Origin: JALZKA01 sp963717635
GTDB lineage: Bacteria; Actinomycetota; Thermoleophilia; Solirubrobacterales; 70-9
Reading direction: 5' to 3'
Assembly (NCBI GenBank): GCA_963717635.1
Contig: OY970347.1
Span: 434,001-498,000, forward strand
DNA length: 64,000 nucleotides
In this document: positions 35,053-43,676 of the stretch, one piece after another
Position numbering within the stretch: the stretch's first letter is position 1
How the letters are laid out: each line of letters begins with the position of its first letter
Translations under genes and position numbers: made by a program
Notes under the pieces: generated by a model
The model's input: the letters and a program-made list of their open reading frames with translations, nothing else
The model's database searches: none
What the model was told of the DNA's origin: nothing

Positions 35053-35126
35053 GCGGGCTCAACGACGCCGGGGCTCGGCTGCGTCGGTCGGACTCCGCCT
35101 CACGGGCGCTTAGATAGGTTTCGCGC

Positions 35127-36359
35127 GTGCTTCAGGAAGTCGCCCTGGGCCAGCGCGCGCTGGCCGACTACACCCATATCGCGGGCAAGGAGCTGGTCGA
35201 GCAGATCCGTCAGCTCGCCGAGCCGCTCGTCGGCAAGCGGGTGCTCCACGTCAGCGCGACCGCATTCGGCGGCGGCGTCTCGGAGATTCTCTACACGATC
35301 GTGCCGCTGATGCGCGACGTCGGCCTCGACACCCACTGGCACGTGATCCTCGGTCGCGAGGAGTTCTTCAACGTCACCAAGTTGATGCACAACTCGCTCC
35401 AGGGCGACGAGCAGTCGATCTCCGACCAGGAATGGGAGGTCTTCGAGGCCTATAACCACATGAACGCGCAGAGCCTCGAGGACGGCTGGGACGTGGTCAT
35501 CGTCCACGACCCGCAGCCGGCCGGGCTGCTGGCGAACGTGCCGGACAAGTCGCGGCATTGGGTCTGGCGCTGCCACATCGACCTCTCGACGCCGAATCCC
35601 CGAACGCTCGAGCGCCTGCGGCCGCTGATCGAGCGCTACGAGGCCAGCGTCTGGCATCTCCAGCAGTACGTGCCGGAGGGGATCAGCGAGGGCGTGCGCA
35701 TCATCCCGCCGGCGATCGACCCGCTCTCGCCGAAGAACATGGCGCTCTCGCCCGACGACGCGGCGTTCGTCTCCGAGCAGTTCGGGATCGATCCCGAGCG
35801 GCCGTTGATCTGCCAGGTCTCGCGGTTCGACCCCTGGAAGGACCCGATGGGCGTGATCGACTGCTACCGGATGGTCCGCGAGGAGGTGCCCGAGGTGCAA
35901 CTCGCGCTGGTCGGATCGATGGCGTCCGACGATCCTGAGGGCTGGGACTTCTTCAACCGCACGGTCGCCCACGCGGGCGACGACCCGGATATCAAGATCC
36001 TCAACAACCTCAACAACGTCGGCGCGATCGAGGTCAACGCGTTCCAATCCCAGGCCGACGTCTGCATGCAGAAGTCGACGCGCGAGGGCTTCGGCCTGAC
36101 CGTGACGGAGGCGCTCTGGAAGGGGCGGCCGACGATCGGCGGGGACGTCGGCGGGATCCCGCTGCAGATCATCGACGGCGAGTCCGGCTTCCTGGTGTCT
36201 TCCTCCGACGAGGCCGCCAAGCGAACCCTGGAGATCCTGCGCGACCCCGAATTGGCGCGGCGAATCGGGAAGACGGGCAAGGAGCATGCCCGCAAGCACT
36301 TCCTCAGCCCGCGGCTCCTGCGTGACTGGCTGCAGCTGTTCGGCGAGATCGACGTCTGA
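35127..36359 (+). CDS. treT: Trehalose synthase, glycosyltransferring (TreT-type GT4)
   Basis: The 410-residue GT-B enzyme resembles TreT, which makes trehalose from NDP-glucose and glucose. The N-terminal VLHVSATAFGGGVSEIL, the IVHDPQPAG segment and WRCHIDLSTPN are characteristic. The C-terminal domain has VSRFDPWKDP and the EX7E nucleotide-sugar motif REGFGLTVTE. GTG 35127 gives the expected N-terminus. Trehalose is a desiccation and osmotic protectant. The gene is followed by otsA, separated by a dispersed-repeat copy. Confidence 0.9.
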   Translation: MLQEVALGQRALADYTHIAGKELVEQIRQLAEPLVGKRVLHVSATAFGGGVSEILYTIVPLMRDVGLDTHWHVILGREEFFNVTKLMHNSLQGDEQSISDQEWEVFEAYNHMNAQSLEDGWDVVIVHDPQPAGLLANVPDKSRHWVWRCHIDLSTPNPRTLERLRPLIERYEASVWHLQQYVPEGISEGVRIIPPAIDPLSPKNMALSPDDAAFVSEQFGIDPERPLICQVSRFDPWKDPMGVIDCYRMVREEVPEVQLALVGSMASDDPEGWDFFNRTVAHAGDDPDIKILNNLNNVGAIEVNAFQSQADVCMQKSTREGFGLTVTEALWKGRPTIGGDVGGIPLQIIDGESGFLVSSSDEAAKRTLEILRDPELARRIGKTGKEHARKHFLSPRLLRDWLQLFGEIDV

Positions 36360-36367
36360 GGGGAATG

Positions 36368-36420
36368 TGTTTGGTGAGCGACGCAAGGCGCGAAAGCAGA
36401 TTTGCCCCCCTGGTAAGGGG
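36368..36420 (+). repeat. Dispersed ~50-bp element, copy 2 (between treT and otsA)
   Basis: This copy shares an uninterrupted GTGAGCGACGCAAGGCGCGA-type core with copy 1 and the C-run/GGTAAGGGG end. The G-run lies 8 bases before otsA GTG 36429 and can serve as its ribosome binding site. GCAAG and TTTGC can pair as in copy 1, with a G-T wobble in place of a G-C pair. Confidence 0.75.
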
Positions 36421-36428
36421 TTGATTTG

Positions 36429-37883
36429 GTGTCTGACCGGCTCGTGATCGTCTCGAATCGGGGGCCCGCGCACTTCGAGCGCTCCGAGGCCGGTGAGCGC
36501 GTCGTCAGCCGCGGCGGCGGCGGCCTCGTCACGGCGCTGACCGGCCTGGTCGCAAACCGCGGCGCGCTGTGGATCGCATCGGCGATGACGGAGGAGGACG
36601 CGGAGGTCGAGCGCGAGTCCGGCGGCGAGCCGCTCTCGGTCGAGCTCGACGGCGTGGTCTACGAGGTCCTGCTGGTCGAGTCCGAGGCGTTCGCGTACGA
36701 CCGGTTCTACAACGTGATCGCCAATCCGATCCTGTGGTTCATCCAGCACTACCTCTGGGACCTGTCGAATGCGCCGGACATCCGCCGGGAGGAGGTGGAG
36801 GCCTGGGACGAGGGCTACGTAGTGGTCAACCACGACCTCGCCCAGGCGGTGCTGCGGACGATCGAGGGCGAGGCCGACCCCCTGGTGATGCTCCACGACT
36901 ACCACCTCTACACCTGTCCGGCTGAGATCCGGGACGCGCGGCCGGACGTGTTCCTGCAGCACTTCGTCCACATCCCCTGGTCGCAGCCGGACAGCTGGCG
37001 GATCCTGCCGACCCGGATGCGCGACGCGATCTACAACGGCCTGCTCGCCAACGACATCATCGGCTTCCACACCACGGCCTACTGCCGCAACTTCCTGCAC
37101 TGTTGCCGCGACCTGATGGAGCTGGAGGTGGACTACGAGCGGGGGGCGGTGCTGCACCACGGACGCGAGACGTGGGTGCGGGCGTACCCGCTCGGGATCG
37201 ACGCCGCGCGGCTCGAGCGGGCGGCGGCGTCCGACGAGGTCCTGGCCTACGAGCAGGAGCTGCTGAAGCGCCGGCGCGACCACCTGATCATCCGCGTCGA
37301 TCGCGCGGACCTGTCGAAGAACGTGCTGCGCGGGTTCACCGCGTTCGACGTCTTCCTCCAGCAACACCCGGAGTTTCGCGAGCGGGTGACCTTCATCGCG
37401 CACCTGCAGCCGTCACGCCAGGACGTGCCCGAGTACGCGGAGTACCTGGAGCGGATCGAAGCGCTGGTGGCGGTGGTCAACCACCGCCACGGGACCACGG
37501 ATTGGATGCCGATCGACTTGCGGATCTACGAGAACTTCCCGGAGGCCGTCGCTCGCTACAAGCAGTTCGACCTGCTGATCGTCAACTCGCTGTTCGACGG
37601 GATGAACCTGGTGGCGAAGGAGGCGCCGGCTGTATCGACGCGTGACGGGGTCGTGATGCTGTCGGAGAACACGGGGGCGCATGAGGAGCTCGGCGACTGC
37701 ACCCTGTCCGTGAACCCGTTCGACATCCAGGAGCAGGCGGACACGATGCACCGCGCGCTGACCATGGACCCGGAGGAGCGCCGGCTGCGTGCCGTTCGGC
37801 TGCGCGAGATCGTCCGCGAGCGCGATCCGGGCGTCTGGATCGAGGAGCAGCTGGCGGACATCCGGGCAAAGCGCGACGGCTAG
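36429..37883 (+). CDS. otsA: Trehalose-6-phosphate synthase
   Basis: OtsA (GT20) makes trehalose-6-phosphate from a nucleotide-activated glucose and glucose-6-phosphate. The protein has SNRGPAHF, GGGGLVTAL, the VMLHDYHLYTCP motif, FVHIPWSQPDSWRILP and GFHTTAYCRNF. RVDRADLSKN (family form RxDxxKG) and DGMNLVAKEAP close the donor site. Length (484 residues from GTG 36429) is normal. TTG 36426 is a less likely start. No otsB phosphatase gene follows; the next gene is convergent and overlaps by 4 bp. Confidence 0.93.
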   Translation: MSDRLVIVSNRGPAHFERSEAGERVVSRGGGGLVTALTGLVANRGALWIASAMTEEDAEVERESGGEPLSVELDGVVYEVLLVESEAFAYDRFYNVIANPILWFIQHYLWDLSNAPDIRREEVEAWDEGYVVVNHDLAQAVLRTIEGEADPLVMLHDYHLYTCPAEIRDARPDVFLQHFVHIPWSQPDSWRILPTRMRDAIYNGLLANDIIGFHTTAYCRNFLHCCRDLMELEVDYERGAVLHHGRETWVRAYPLGIDAARLERAAASDEVLAYEQELLKRRRDHLIIRVDRADLSKNVLRGFTAFDVFLQQHPEFRERVTFIAHLQPSRQDVPEYAEYLERIEALVAVVNHRHGTTDWMPIDLRIYENFPEAVARYKQFDLLIVNSLFDGMNLVAKEAPAVSTRDGVVMLSENTGAHEELGDCTLSVNPFDIQEQADTMHRALTMDPEERRLRAVRLREIVRERDPGVWIEEQLADIRAKRDG

Positions 37884-39415
37884 CCGACCACGGTCGCGCG
37901 CGCGACGCGTGAGCGCCCGCCTTCGTACGGGTAGCCCGGCTGGCGCGGAACGACGGCTCGGAACGCGTAACGGCGGGTCCCTGTCGTGGAGCTGAAGCGG
38001 TAGGCGCCGCGCCAGGCGCCGGACCCGGTCGTGCGCCCGCCGGCGACCCGGACCCAGCGCCGCCCGGCACGGGCCCGGACGACGACGCGGCGGCCGCCGT
38101 TCGCCGGGCCCGGGATCTGGACCCGGAAGTGCAAGCGCTCCCCGTTAGCCAGCGCGCGCCGGGGTCGCAGGCGCAGCCGGGGGACGGCGTGCGATTCGAG
38201 CGTGAGATAGGTCTCGAGGGCTCGGTCTCGGTTCGGCCAGTGCGCGACCCGGACCCGGCGGCTGGGGCCGGGGGGAACCTGCACGCTGAACGTCCCCCGT
38301 GCGCTGGTCGCGGGAGCGGCGAGCACTCGCTCGACGCCTCCCGCGGCCCGCGTCTGGACTGCCACGCAGACGCGGGCGCCGGCGACCGGGCTGCCCGCGG
38401 CGCTGCTCAGGTCGCCCGTGAGCACCGCGGGCCTGTTGCTGGAGGTGAGGAGCGCCGCCCCGCCGCCGCGAAAACGGGCGTCGAGGATCGCGCCCGGCAG
38501 GTCGGAGAGAGGACAGAGGTTGTCGATCCGGATCGTGCGCGTGGTGCAGACCCGGTTCGCGTCGGACCTGGGGGCGTAGTCGGCGGCGCAGACGCGCGCC
38601 CGGTTCCGGCCCTGGCGGAAGTGTTCGGACGTCGTGTCGACGCCGAACCGGGTCGTCTCCGCGGCCGGGCAGGGACGCAGGCGCAGCGCGACCGCCCCGG
38701 TCAACCGGCAGTTCAGGACCTTCGAGGAAACGGGGTCGTCGTTGACCTCGAGCGTCAGGGCGCGAACGCCGGAGCCGGTGTCGCGGGCCGCGACCGCCAG
38801 CGTCTGGAGGCCGCGGCGGGACCCGGGGTTCAGCATCGCGCCCGAGGGCTTGACCGTGGGCGTGACCGAATCGCGCAGCATCAGCGCCACCCGCCTGAGG
38901 TGGATGTGGGCCTCGAGCCCGGCTCCACAGCGGCTTGCGTGGGTGCAAACGAGCCGGGCGGTGAGAGCGCGAGCGGCACGCCCGGCCCAGCGCACCAGGT
39001 GGGGCTCGCCGCGCACGTCGGGGAGCATCCGGCGGGCGCCGTCGGCGAGGCCGAGGAACATCTGCGGCGCATGCCAGGCCGCCCCGGTCGCGCTCACGCT
39101 CGCGCTGGCGCGGACGATCGTGGTCCCCTTCGGCGCCGCGACTGTCCAGGCGCCGAACCGACCGCCAGCGGTCCGTTCGCGCCCCGGGTGATGGGAGATG
39201 CCGAGGCCCCTGCCGTCGCAATCGGCGCTCCGCACATAGTGCTTCGAGCTGGCGGAATAGGTGGCATCTGACCGCCCCGCGCCCAGCGCTCCGTGGCACT
39301 GCACCGCCTTGTACGTGCCGGCCGCCGCGTTCGGGGCGATCAGCAGGGCGACCGCGGTGGCGGCGAGTAGCGCCGCGGCGAGCAGCAACGGCCGGTGGGG
39401 TCGCCGCTGGGTCAT
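37880..39415 (-). CDS. Large secreted protein of unknown function
   Basis: This 511-residue protein has a signal peptide (LLLAAALLAATAVALLIAPNAAA) and then CHGALGAGRSDATYSASSKHY. The remainder is beta-rich with several cysteine pairs. Two to three Ig-like or carboxypeptidase-regulatory-like modules are suggested: VAARDTGSGVRALTLEVND, SPVAGARVCVAVQTRAAGG and RFSSTTGTRRYAFRAVVPRQPGYPY. No enzyme motif is seen. Similar long secreted proteins with these GSGV and SSTTGT phrases are common in Solirubrobacterales-like genomes. The start overlaps the upstream gene stop by four bases. Confidence 0.78.
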   Translation of the reverse strand: MTQRRPHRPLLLAAALLAATAVALLIAPNAAAGTYKAVQCHGALGAGRSDATYSASSKHYVRSADCDGRGLGISHHPGRERTAGGRFGAWTVAAPKGTTIVRASASVSATGAAWHAPQMFLGLADGARRMLPDVRGEPHLVRWAGRAARALTARLVCTHASRCGAGLEAHIHLRRVALMLRDSVTPTVKPSGAMLNPGSRRGLQTLAVAARDTGSGVRALTLEVNDDPVSSKVLNCRLTGAVALRLRPCPAAETTRFGVDTTSEHFRQGRNRARVCAADYAPRSDANRVCTTRTIRIDNLCPLSDLPGAILDARFRGGGAALLTSSNRPAVLTGDLSSAAGSPVAGARVCVAVQTRAAGGVERVLAAPATSARGTFSVQVPPGPSRRVRVAHWPNRDRALETYLTLESHAVPRLRLRPRRALANGERLHFRVQIPGPANGGRRVVVRARAGRRWVRVAGGRTTGSGAWRGAYRFSSTTGTRRYAFRAVVPRQPGYPYEGGRSRVARATVVG

Positions 39416-39885
39416 CGTTCGAACCCGAACTCCGCGGGCGACGCCGCGGCCGGGCCGGAGGCGGGGGCGCCGGCCGCCGCCGGCGTTGTGCCGGGTGCCG
39501 GCATCTGTACGGCCGCCGCCGGCGCCGGGGTGACCGTGGCCAGACGTGAAGCGGACTGGGGCGTGACGGTCGTCCGAGGCTTTGGATGCGGGCGCGGCGC
39601 CGGAGCGGGCGAACTCGCCCGTCGCTCGCTGCCCTCGCGGGGCTCTGTGCGCCGCGGCCGCGGCGGGCGCCGCGTGGTCGGCTTGACCCGGGCGCGCTCG
39701 GTGCCGGCCGGGGAGGGAGCGGCCGGCACCGAAGCGCTGGGCCCGAGGCCCACGTCAGCTGGGAGGGGCGATGGGCTGGGTGGCTCCAGGGCGCCCGCGA
39801 GCAAGATCAGCGCCGCGATCGCGGCGCTGCCGAGGCCCGCGACGCGTGCCGCGCTCGTCCATCGAATCACGATCGAGCCAGCCAT
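39412..39885 (-). CDS. Proline/alanine-rich membrane-anchored protein
   Basis: This 157-residue protein has one N-terminal membrane helix (about 12-33) followed by a disordered Pro/Ala/Arg/Ser-rich region. The tail is basic in the middle (RRPPRPRRTEPREGSERR) and ends PAEFGFER. No domain is recognised. It overlaps the downstream secreted-protein gene by four bases (ATGA), so the two are probably co-translated. It may be an envelope-spanning linker. Low sequence complexity limits confidence, but the coupled overlap and membrane helix support a real gene. Confidence 0.6.
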   Translation of the reverse strand: MAGSIVIRWTSAARVAGLGSAAIAALILLAGALEPPSPSPLPADVGLGPSASVPAAPSPAGTERARVKPTTRRPPRPRRTEPREGSERRASSPAPAPRPHPKPRTTVTPQSASRLATVTPAPAAAVQMPAPGTTPAAAGAPASGPAAASPAEFGFER

Positions 39886-39944
39886 ATGAACGGGTCAACC
39901 CCGTCCCGGCGGGCCATGCCCCCTTCGCTATCCTCCGGCGCCGC

Positions 39945-40592
39945 ATGGCCAAGCCAGCACCCGAGTACGAACTGATCCTGATGCTCGATCCCGAGGCTCC
40001 GGATGAGCGTCGCGAGGAGATCGCGGTCGATGCTCGCCGCCGCATCGAGGAGGCTGGTGACCTCAAGCAGGAGCGCTCCTGGGGCCTGCGCAAGATGGCC
40101 TATGAGATCGACCAGCGCACCGAGGCCGATTACCGCTTCTTTCGCTTCGAGAAGCACGGCGAGGTGCTCGACGCCCTGAATCACAACCTCCGGATCACCG
40201 ATGGCGTTCTTCGCTACCGGATCTTCAAGGTCGATCCGCGGGCCCCGGTGATCGACCCGCCGCCTCCGATTTCTCTGGCGGCCAGCGCCGCACCCCGCCC
40301 CGGCGGCCGGCGCCGCGACGAGGACCGGCCGCCGCGCGGGCCGGAGCCCGAGCAGGCCGAGGCAGCGCCGGAGGCAGCCGCACCGGATGCGGCAGCTCCC
40401 GCCGTCGCCGATGCGGCTCCCCCGGCCGAGGCACCGGCACCTGCTGCCGCGCCCGAGGCTCCTGCCGCGCCCGCCGAGGCCGAGGAACCGGCCGCGGTCG
40501 AAGCGGCTCCCGAGCCCGAGGCCACCGCGGCCGAGGCTCCCCCCGCCGAGCCCACCGACGGCGACGGCGACGAGCAGCCCGCGCAGCCGTAG
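39945..40592 (+). CDS. rpsF: 30S ribosomal protein bS6 with long disordered tail
   Basis: The first 95 residues are a normal bS6 (YELILMLDPEAPDERREE, GLRKMAYEIDQRTEADYRFFRF, NLRITDGVLRYRIFK). The protein then extends to 215 residues with an Ala/Pro/Glu-rich tail and a short basic stretch (RPGGRRRDEDRPPRG). bS6 binds with bS18 to the 16S central domain. Long acidic tails occur in some actinobacteria, but this one more than doubles the protein. It is the first gene of the conserved rpsF-ssb-rpsR-rplI-dnaB cluster. Confidence 0.96.
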   Translation: MAKPAPEYELILMLDPEAPDERREEIAVDARRRIEEAGDLKQERSWGLRKMAYEIDQRTEADYRFFRFEKHGEVLDALNHNLRITDGVLRYRIFKVDPRAPVIDPPPPISLAASAAPRPGGRRRDEDRPPRGPEPEQAEAAPEAAAPDAAAPAVADAAPPAEAPAPAAAPEAPAAPAEAEEPAAVEAAPEPEATAAEAPPAEPTDGDGDEQPAQP

Positions 40593-40706
40593 CTCGCGAT
40601 CCCGCTATTTACGCCGTTTGCGCCCATCCGGGGGGCGAGAAGACGCCGATCGGCTCCTTAGACTGGGGAGTGATCAATACGAAACTTGGAAGGGGCTGAT
40701 GCCCAC

Positions 40707-41192
40707 ATGGCAAGCGCCAACATCAACAGAGTCATCGTCACCGGGAACCTCACCCGCGACCCGGAGCTTCGCAACACCCCGAACGGGACCTCCGTCTGCA
40801 AGCTGAGGATCGCGGTGAACTCCTCGCGCAAGACGGCGGATGGCAACTGGGAGGACAAGCCGAACTACTTCGACGTCACCGTCTGGGGAGCCCAGGGCGA
40901 GAACTGCGCGACCTACCTCGGCAAGGGCCGCCCGGTTGCGATCGATGGCCGCCTCGACTGGCACGAGTGGGAGCAGGACGGCAACAAGCGCCAGGCCGTT
41001 GAGATCATCGCCGACAGGGTCCAGTTCCTCGGCAGCCGCGACGGTTCGGGTGGCGGCAACGGCAACGGGAACGGCGGCGGCTTCGCCGGCGGCTCGGACC
41101 TGCCTGCGGCCGACACGTCGGACTTCGACTCGGCCTCACCCGCGGGCGTCGGATCGTCCGCCTCGGCCGCCGACGACGACATCCCCTTCTAG
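40707..41192 (+). CDS. ssb: Single-stranded DNA-binding protein
   Basis: The 161-residue SSB begins at ATG 40707, with an AAGGGG ribosome binding site upstream. The OB-fold (NRVIVTGNLTRDPELRNTPNG, NYFDVTVWGAQGENCATYLGKG) is followed by a Gly/Asn-rich linker and the terminal DDDIPF acidic tip that recruits replication and repair partners. This is the essential tetrameric replication SSB, fitting its operon. The upstream TTG 40686 would add seven residues but leaves no ribosome binding site. Confidence 0.97.
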   Translation: MASANINRVIVTGNLTRDPELRNTPNGTSVCKLRIAVNSSRKTADGNWEDKPNYFDVTVWGAQGENCATYLGKGRPVAIDGRLDWHEWEQDGNKRQAVEIIADRVQFLGSRDGSGGGNGNGNGGGFAGGSDLPAADTSDFDSASPAGVGSSASAADDDIPF

Positions 41193-41209
41193 CAAGCTCA
41201 CCCCCCCAT

Positions 41210-41247
41210 CCGCGGGGCCCGCGTTCACGACGCGCGGGCCCTCGCGG
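41210..41247. other. GC-rich hairpin between ssb and rpsR
   Basis: CCGCGGGGCCCGCG (41210-41223) can pair with CGCGGGCCCTCGCGG (41233-41247), a long stem with one or two bulges and a 9-nt loop. No T-run follows. It may be a partial terminator or RNA-processing site that sets ribosomal protein levels relative to SSB. The remaining 99 bp to rpsR hold no gene. Confidence 0.5.
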
Positions 41248-41346
41248 AAAGCCCACCCCGATACAATGCGTGCTTCGCGCCGCCTCTCCGGCGGCGCATT
41301 CGTGTGAGATGAGCCAGAACCTTTCGACAAGTGAGCGGAGCGCCTG

Positions 41347-41658
41347 ATGGCGCGCAAGTCTTCCCGCCCCTCCCCGGGCGGCAGCTCCAGTTCCAGCTCG
41401 AGTTCCGGCTCGGGCCCCCGCCGAGGCGGCCCCGGCGGCCGTCGCGGCGAGCGGATCCGACCGCGCAAGTACACGCGGATCAACTCCGAGACGATCGACT
41501 ACAAGGACCTGATGCTGCTGCGCCGTTTCATCTCGGACCGCGGCAAGGTCCGGTCGCGTCGCGTCACCGGCCTCTCGCGCCAGCACCAGCGCGAGTTGGC
41601 GCTCGCCGTCAAGCGCGCGCGCGAGCTGGCGATGCTGCCTTACGTCGGCGAGAGATAG
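41347..41658 (+). CDS. rpsR: 30S ribosomal protein bS18
   Basis: The 103-residue protein has the bS18 core (IDYKDLMLLRRFISDRGKVRSRRVTGLSRQHQRELALAVKRARELAMLPYV) with the conserved RR and R/K-rich helices that bind 16S RNA next to bS6. A Ser-run and Gly/Arg-rich N-terminal extension of about 35 residues is unusual, as typical bS18 has 70-90 residues. The four-cysteine zinc variant is absent. ATG 41347 is the only start close to the operon junction, and rplI follows after 3 bp. Confidence 0.96.
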   Translation: MARKSSRPSPGGSSSSSSSSGSGPRRGGPGGRRGERIRPRKYTRINSETIDYKDLMLLRRFISDRGKVRSRRVTGLSRQHQRELALAVKRARELAMLPYVGER

Positions 41659-41661
41659 GCG

Positions 41662-42114
41662 ATGCCGCAGGCGATCCTCCTCAAGGACGTCGAGAACCTC
41701 GGTGAGGCCGGCACGGCGATCGAGGTCTCCGCGGGCTACCTGCGCAACTTCCTGATTCCGCGCAAGCTGGCGCAACCGGCGACGCGCGGCGCCCTCGAGG
41801 AGGCCCAGCGCCGGCGCGAGACCGCCGAGCAGGCCGCCGCCGAGGCCGAAGCACGGGCCGGCGAGACCGCCGCCCTGCTCGCGAAGACGGTCCTCACGAT
41901 CCAGCATCGCGCCGGCGAGGACGGCAAGCTCTTCGGCTCGGTCACCAACGCCGAGATCGCCGACGCGATCTCCGAGGCGCGGGGGCTGCGCATCGACCGC
42001 AAGAAGATCAAGCTCGACGATCCGATCCGCGAGATCGGCACGTACATGGTCGAGGTCGAGCTCGGCGGCGGCCAGACGGCGCGCGTCAAGACGATCGTCG
42101 CCGAGGCTCACTAA
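41662..42114 (+). CDS. rplI: 50S ribosomal protein bL9
   Basis: The 150-residue bL9 has the N-terminal globular domain (ILLKDVENLGEAGTAIEVSAGYLRNFLIPRKLA), the long connecting helix (ALEEAQRRRETAEQAAAEAEARAGETA) and the C-terminal domain (LFGSVTNAEIADAI, IRKKIKLDDPIREIG-type). Length is normal. It binds 23S rRNA near the L1 stalk. The 119 bp to dnaB hold short GC-rich inverted repeats (including GCGA-TTTT-TCGC at about 42194) that could slow transcription into dnaB, but no gene. Confidence 0.97.
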   Translation: MPQAILLKDVENLGEAGTAIEVSAGYLRNFLIPRKLAQPATRGALEEAQRRRETAEQAAAEAEARAGETAALLAKTVLTIQHRAGEDGKLFGSVTNAEIADAISEARGLRIDRKKIKLDDPIREIGTYMVEVELGGGQTARVKTIVAEAH

Positions 42115-42233
42115 GTACCTCCCAAAATCCCGCTTTCGATCCCTCGGGGCGGGCTCGGTTCTGGTTTTCTCGTGGGGCGGCTCACGGGGGCGATTTTTCG
42201 CGCCGCCGGGCCTCTAACACTTAACGAAGAGAG

Positions 42234-43676
42234 ATGACTACCGCCGACGCCTACGTCCCGCCCCAGAACCTCGAGGCCGAGGAGTCGGTCCTCGGCGCGA
42301 TGATGGTCTCGGAGACCGCGGTCGTCTCGGTGATAGTGGACGTCCACCTGACCCCGGAGGACTTCTACCGCGAGCGGCATCGGATCATCTTTCGCGCGAT
42401 TCACTCCCTGCATGCCAGGGGGGAAGCGGTCGATGCGATCACGGTCGCCGAGCAACTGGTTCAGCTGGGAGATCTGACCGAGGCCGGCGGCAAGGACGTG
42501 GTGTCCAGCCTCGCATCGACCGTCCCGGTTGCGGGTAACGCGGACCACTACGCGCGAATCGTCAAGGCCAACGCGATGCTGCGCCGGCTGCTCGAGGCGT
42601 CGCACAAGATCCAGAAGTCAGTGCACGAACACGAGGGCGAGCCGCGCGACCTCGTCGAGCGGGCCGAGAAGATGATGTTCGAGGTCGCCCACGACACTGC
42701 ATCGCAGGACTTCGCGTCACTGACCGACATTCTCGACCGGGAGACGAAGCGCCTGGAGGAGCTCTCGCAGGGCAAGCGCGACCTGACCGGGACCCCCTCC
42801 GGGTTCATCGATCTCGACGCGATCACCGGCGGCTTCCAGCCGGGCAACCTGATCATCGTCGCGGCACGTCCGGCGATGGGGAAATCCGCCCTTGTCGCCA
42901 ACATCGCCGAGTCGGTGGCGGTCGAAAAGGAAATGCCGGTCGCCTTCTTCTCGCTCGAGATGTCGGAGACGGAGCTTGCTCATCGCTTTCTCGCCTGCCG
43001 GGCGAGCATCGCCGGCGACAAGCTCCGCAAGGGCCAGATCACGGACCAGCTCTGGCCCAAGGTCCTGAAGGCGTCGAACCAGCTCTCGAGCGCCCCGATC
43101 TGGATCGACACGTCGTCCGATCTCTCGACCCTCGACATCAGAGCCAAGGCCCGCCGCCTGCACTCGAAGGAAACGGCCAACGGAGGGCTTGGGCTGATCA
43201 TCGTCGACTACATGCAGCTGATGCGCGCCGACGATCCGCGACAGAGCCGCGTCGAGCAGGTCGGCGCGATCTCGCGTGGCCTGAAGCTGCTCGCGGGCGA
43301 GCTCAACGTCCCGGTGCTGGCGCTGTCGCAGCTCTCGCGCGCGCCGGAGCTCCGGCCCGACAAGAAGCCGATCCTCTCGGACCTCCGCGAATCCGGGAAC
43401 CTGGAGCAAGACGCCGATCTCGTCTGCTTCATCTTCCGCCAGGAGTACTACGACGAGGATCCGGACGAGGATGTTCGCGGCAAGGCCGAGCTGATCCTGG
43501 CCAAACACCGCAACGGGCCGATCGGCCGCGTGAACCTCGCCTTCCAGTCGCCCTATCCGCGCTTCCGCAACATGGCGAAGGGCTACCGCGAGCGGAACGC
43601 CTCGCCGCCGCCATCCCGCGGCGACTACGGCCACCCCGAGGACGACCCGGTGGACGTGGCCGAAGATGACTTCTGA
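42234..43676 (+). CDS. dnaB: Replicative DNA helicase DnaB
   Basis: The 480-residue hexameric helicase unwinds DNA at the fork. The N-terminal domain starts VPPQNLEAEESVLGAMM, and the C-terminal RecA-like domain has Walker A ARPAMGKSA, FFSLEMSETELAHR, Walker B LIIVDYMQLM and LSQLSRAPELRPDKKPILSDLRESGNLEQDAD. No intein is inserted at the usual sites. ATG 42234 has GAAGAGAG upstream. The loader-like gene begins 11 bp before its stop. Confidence 0.97.
   Translation: MTTADAYVPPQNLEAEESVLGAMMVSETAVVSVIVDVHLTPEDFYRERHRIIFRAIHSLHARGEAVDAITVAEQLVQLGDLTEAGGKDVVSSLASTVPVAGNADHYARIVKANAMLRRLLEASHKIQKSVHEHEGEPRDLVERAEKMMFEVAHDTASQDFASLTDILDRETKRLEELSQGKRDLTGTPSGFIDLDAITGGFQPGNLIIVAARPAMGKSALVANIAESVAVEKEMPVAFFSLEMSETELAHRFLACRASIAGDKLRKGQITDQLWPKVLKASNQLSSAPIWIDTSSDLSTLDIRAKARRLHSKETANGGLGLIIVDYMQLMRADDPRQSRVEQVGAISRGLKLLAGELNVPVLALSQLSRAPELRPDKKPILSDLRESGNLEQDADLVCFIFRQEYYDEDPDEDVRGKAELILAKHRNGPIGRVNLAFQSPYPRFRNMAKGYRERNASPPPSRGDYGHPEDDPVDVAEDDF

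Noticed and set aside
35100..37403. 767-codon minus-strand open frame opposite treT and otsA
   Set aside because: Composition is that of an antisense shadow of high-GC genes; both plus-strand genes have intact catalytic motifs.
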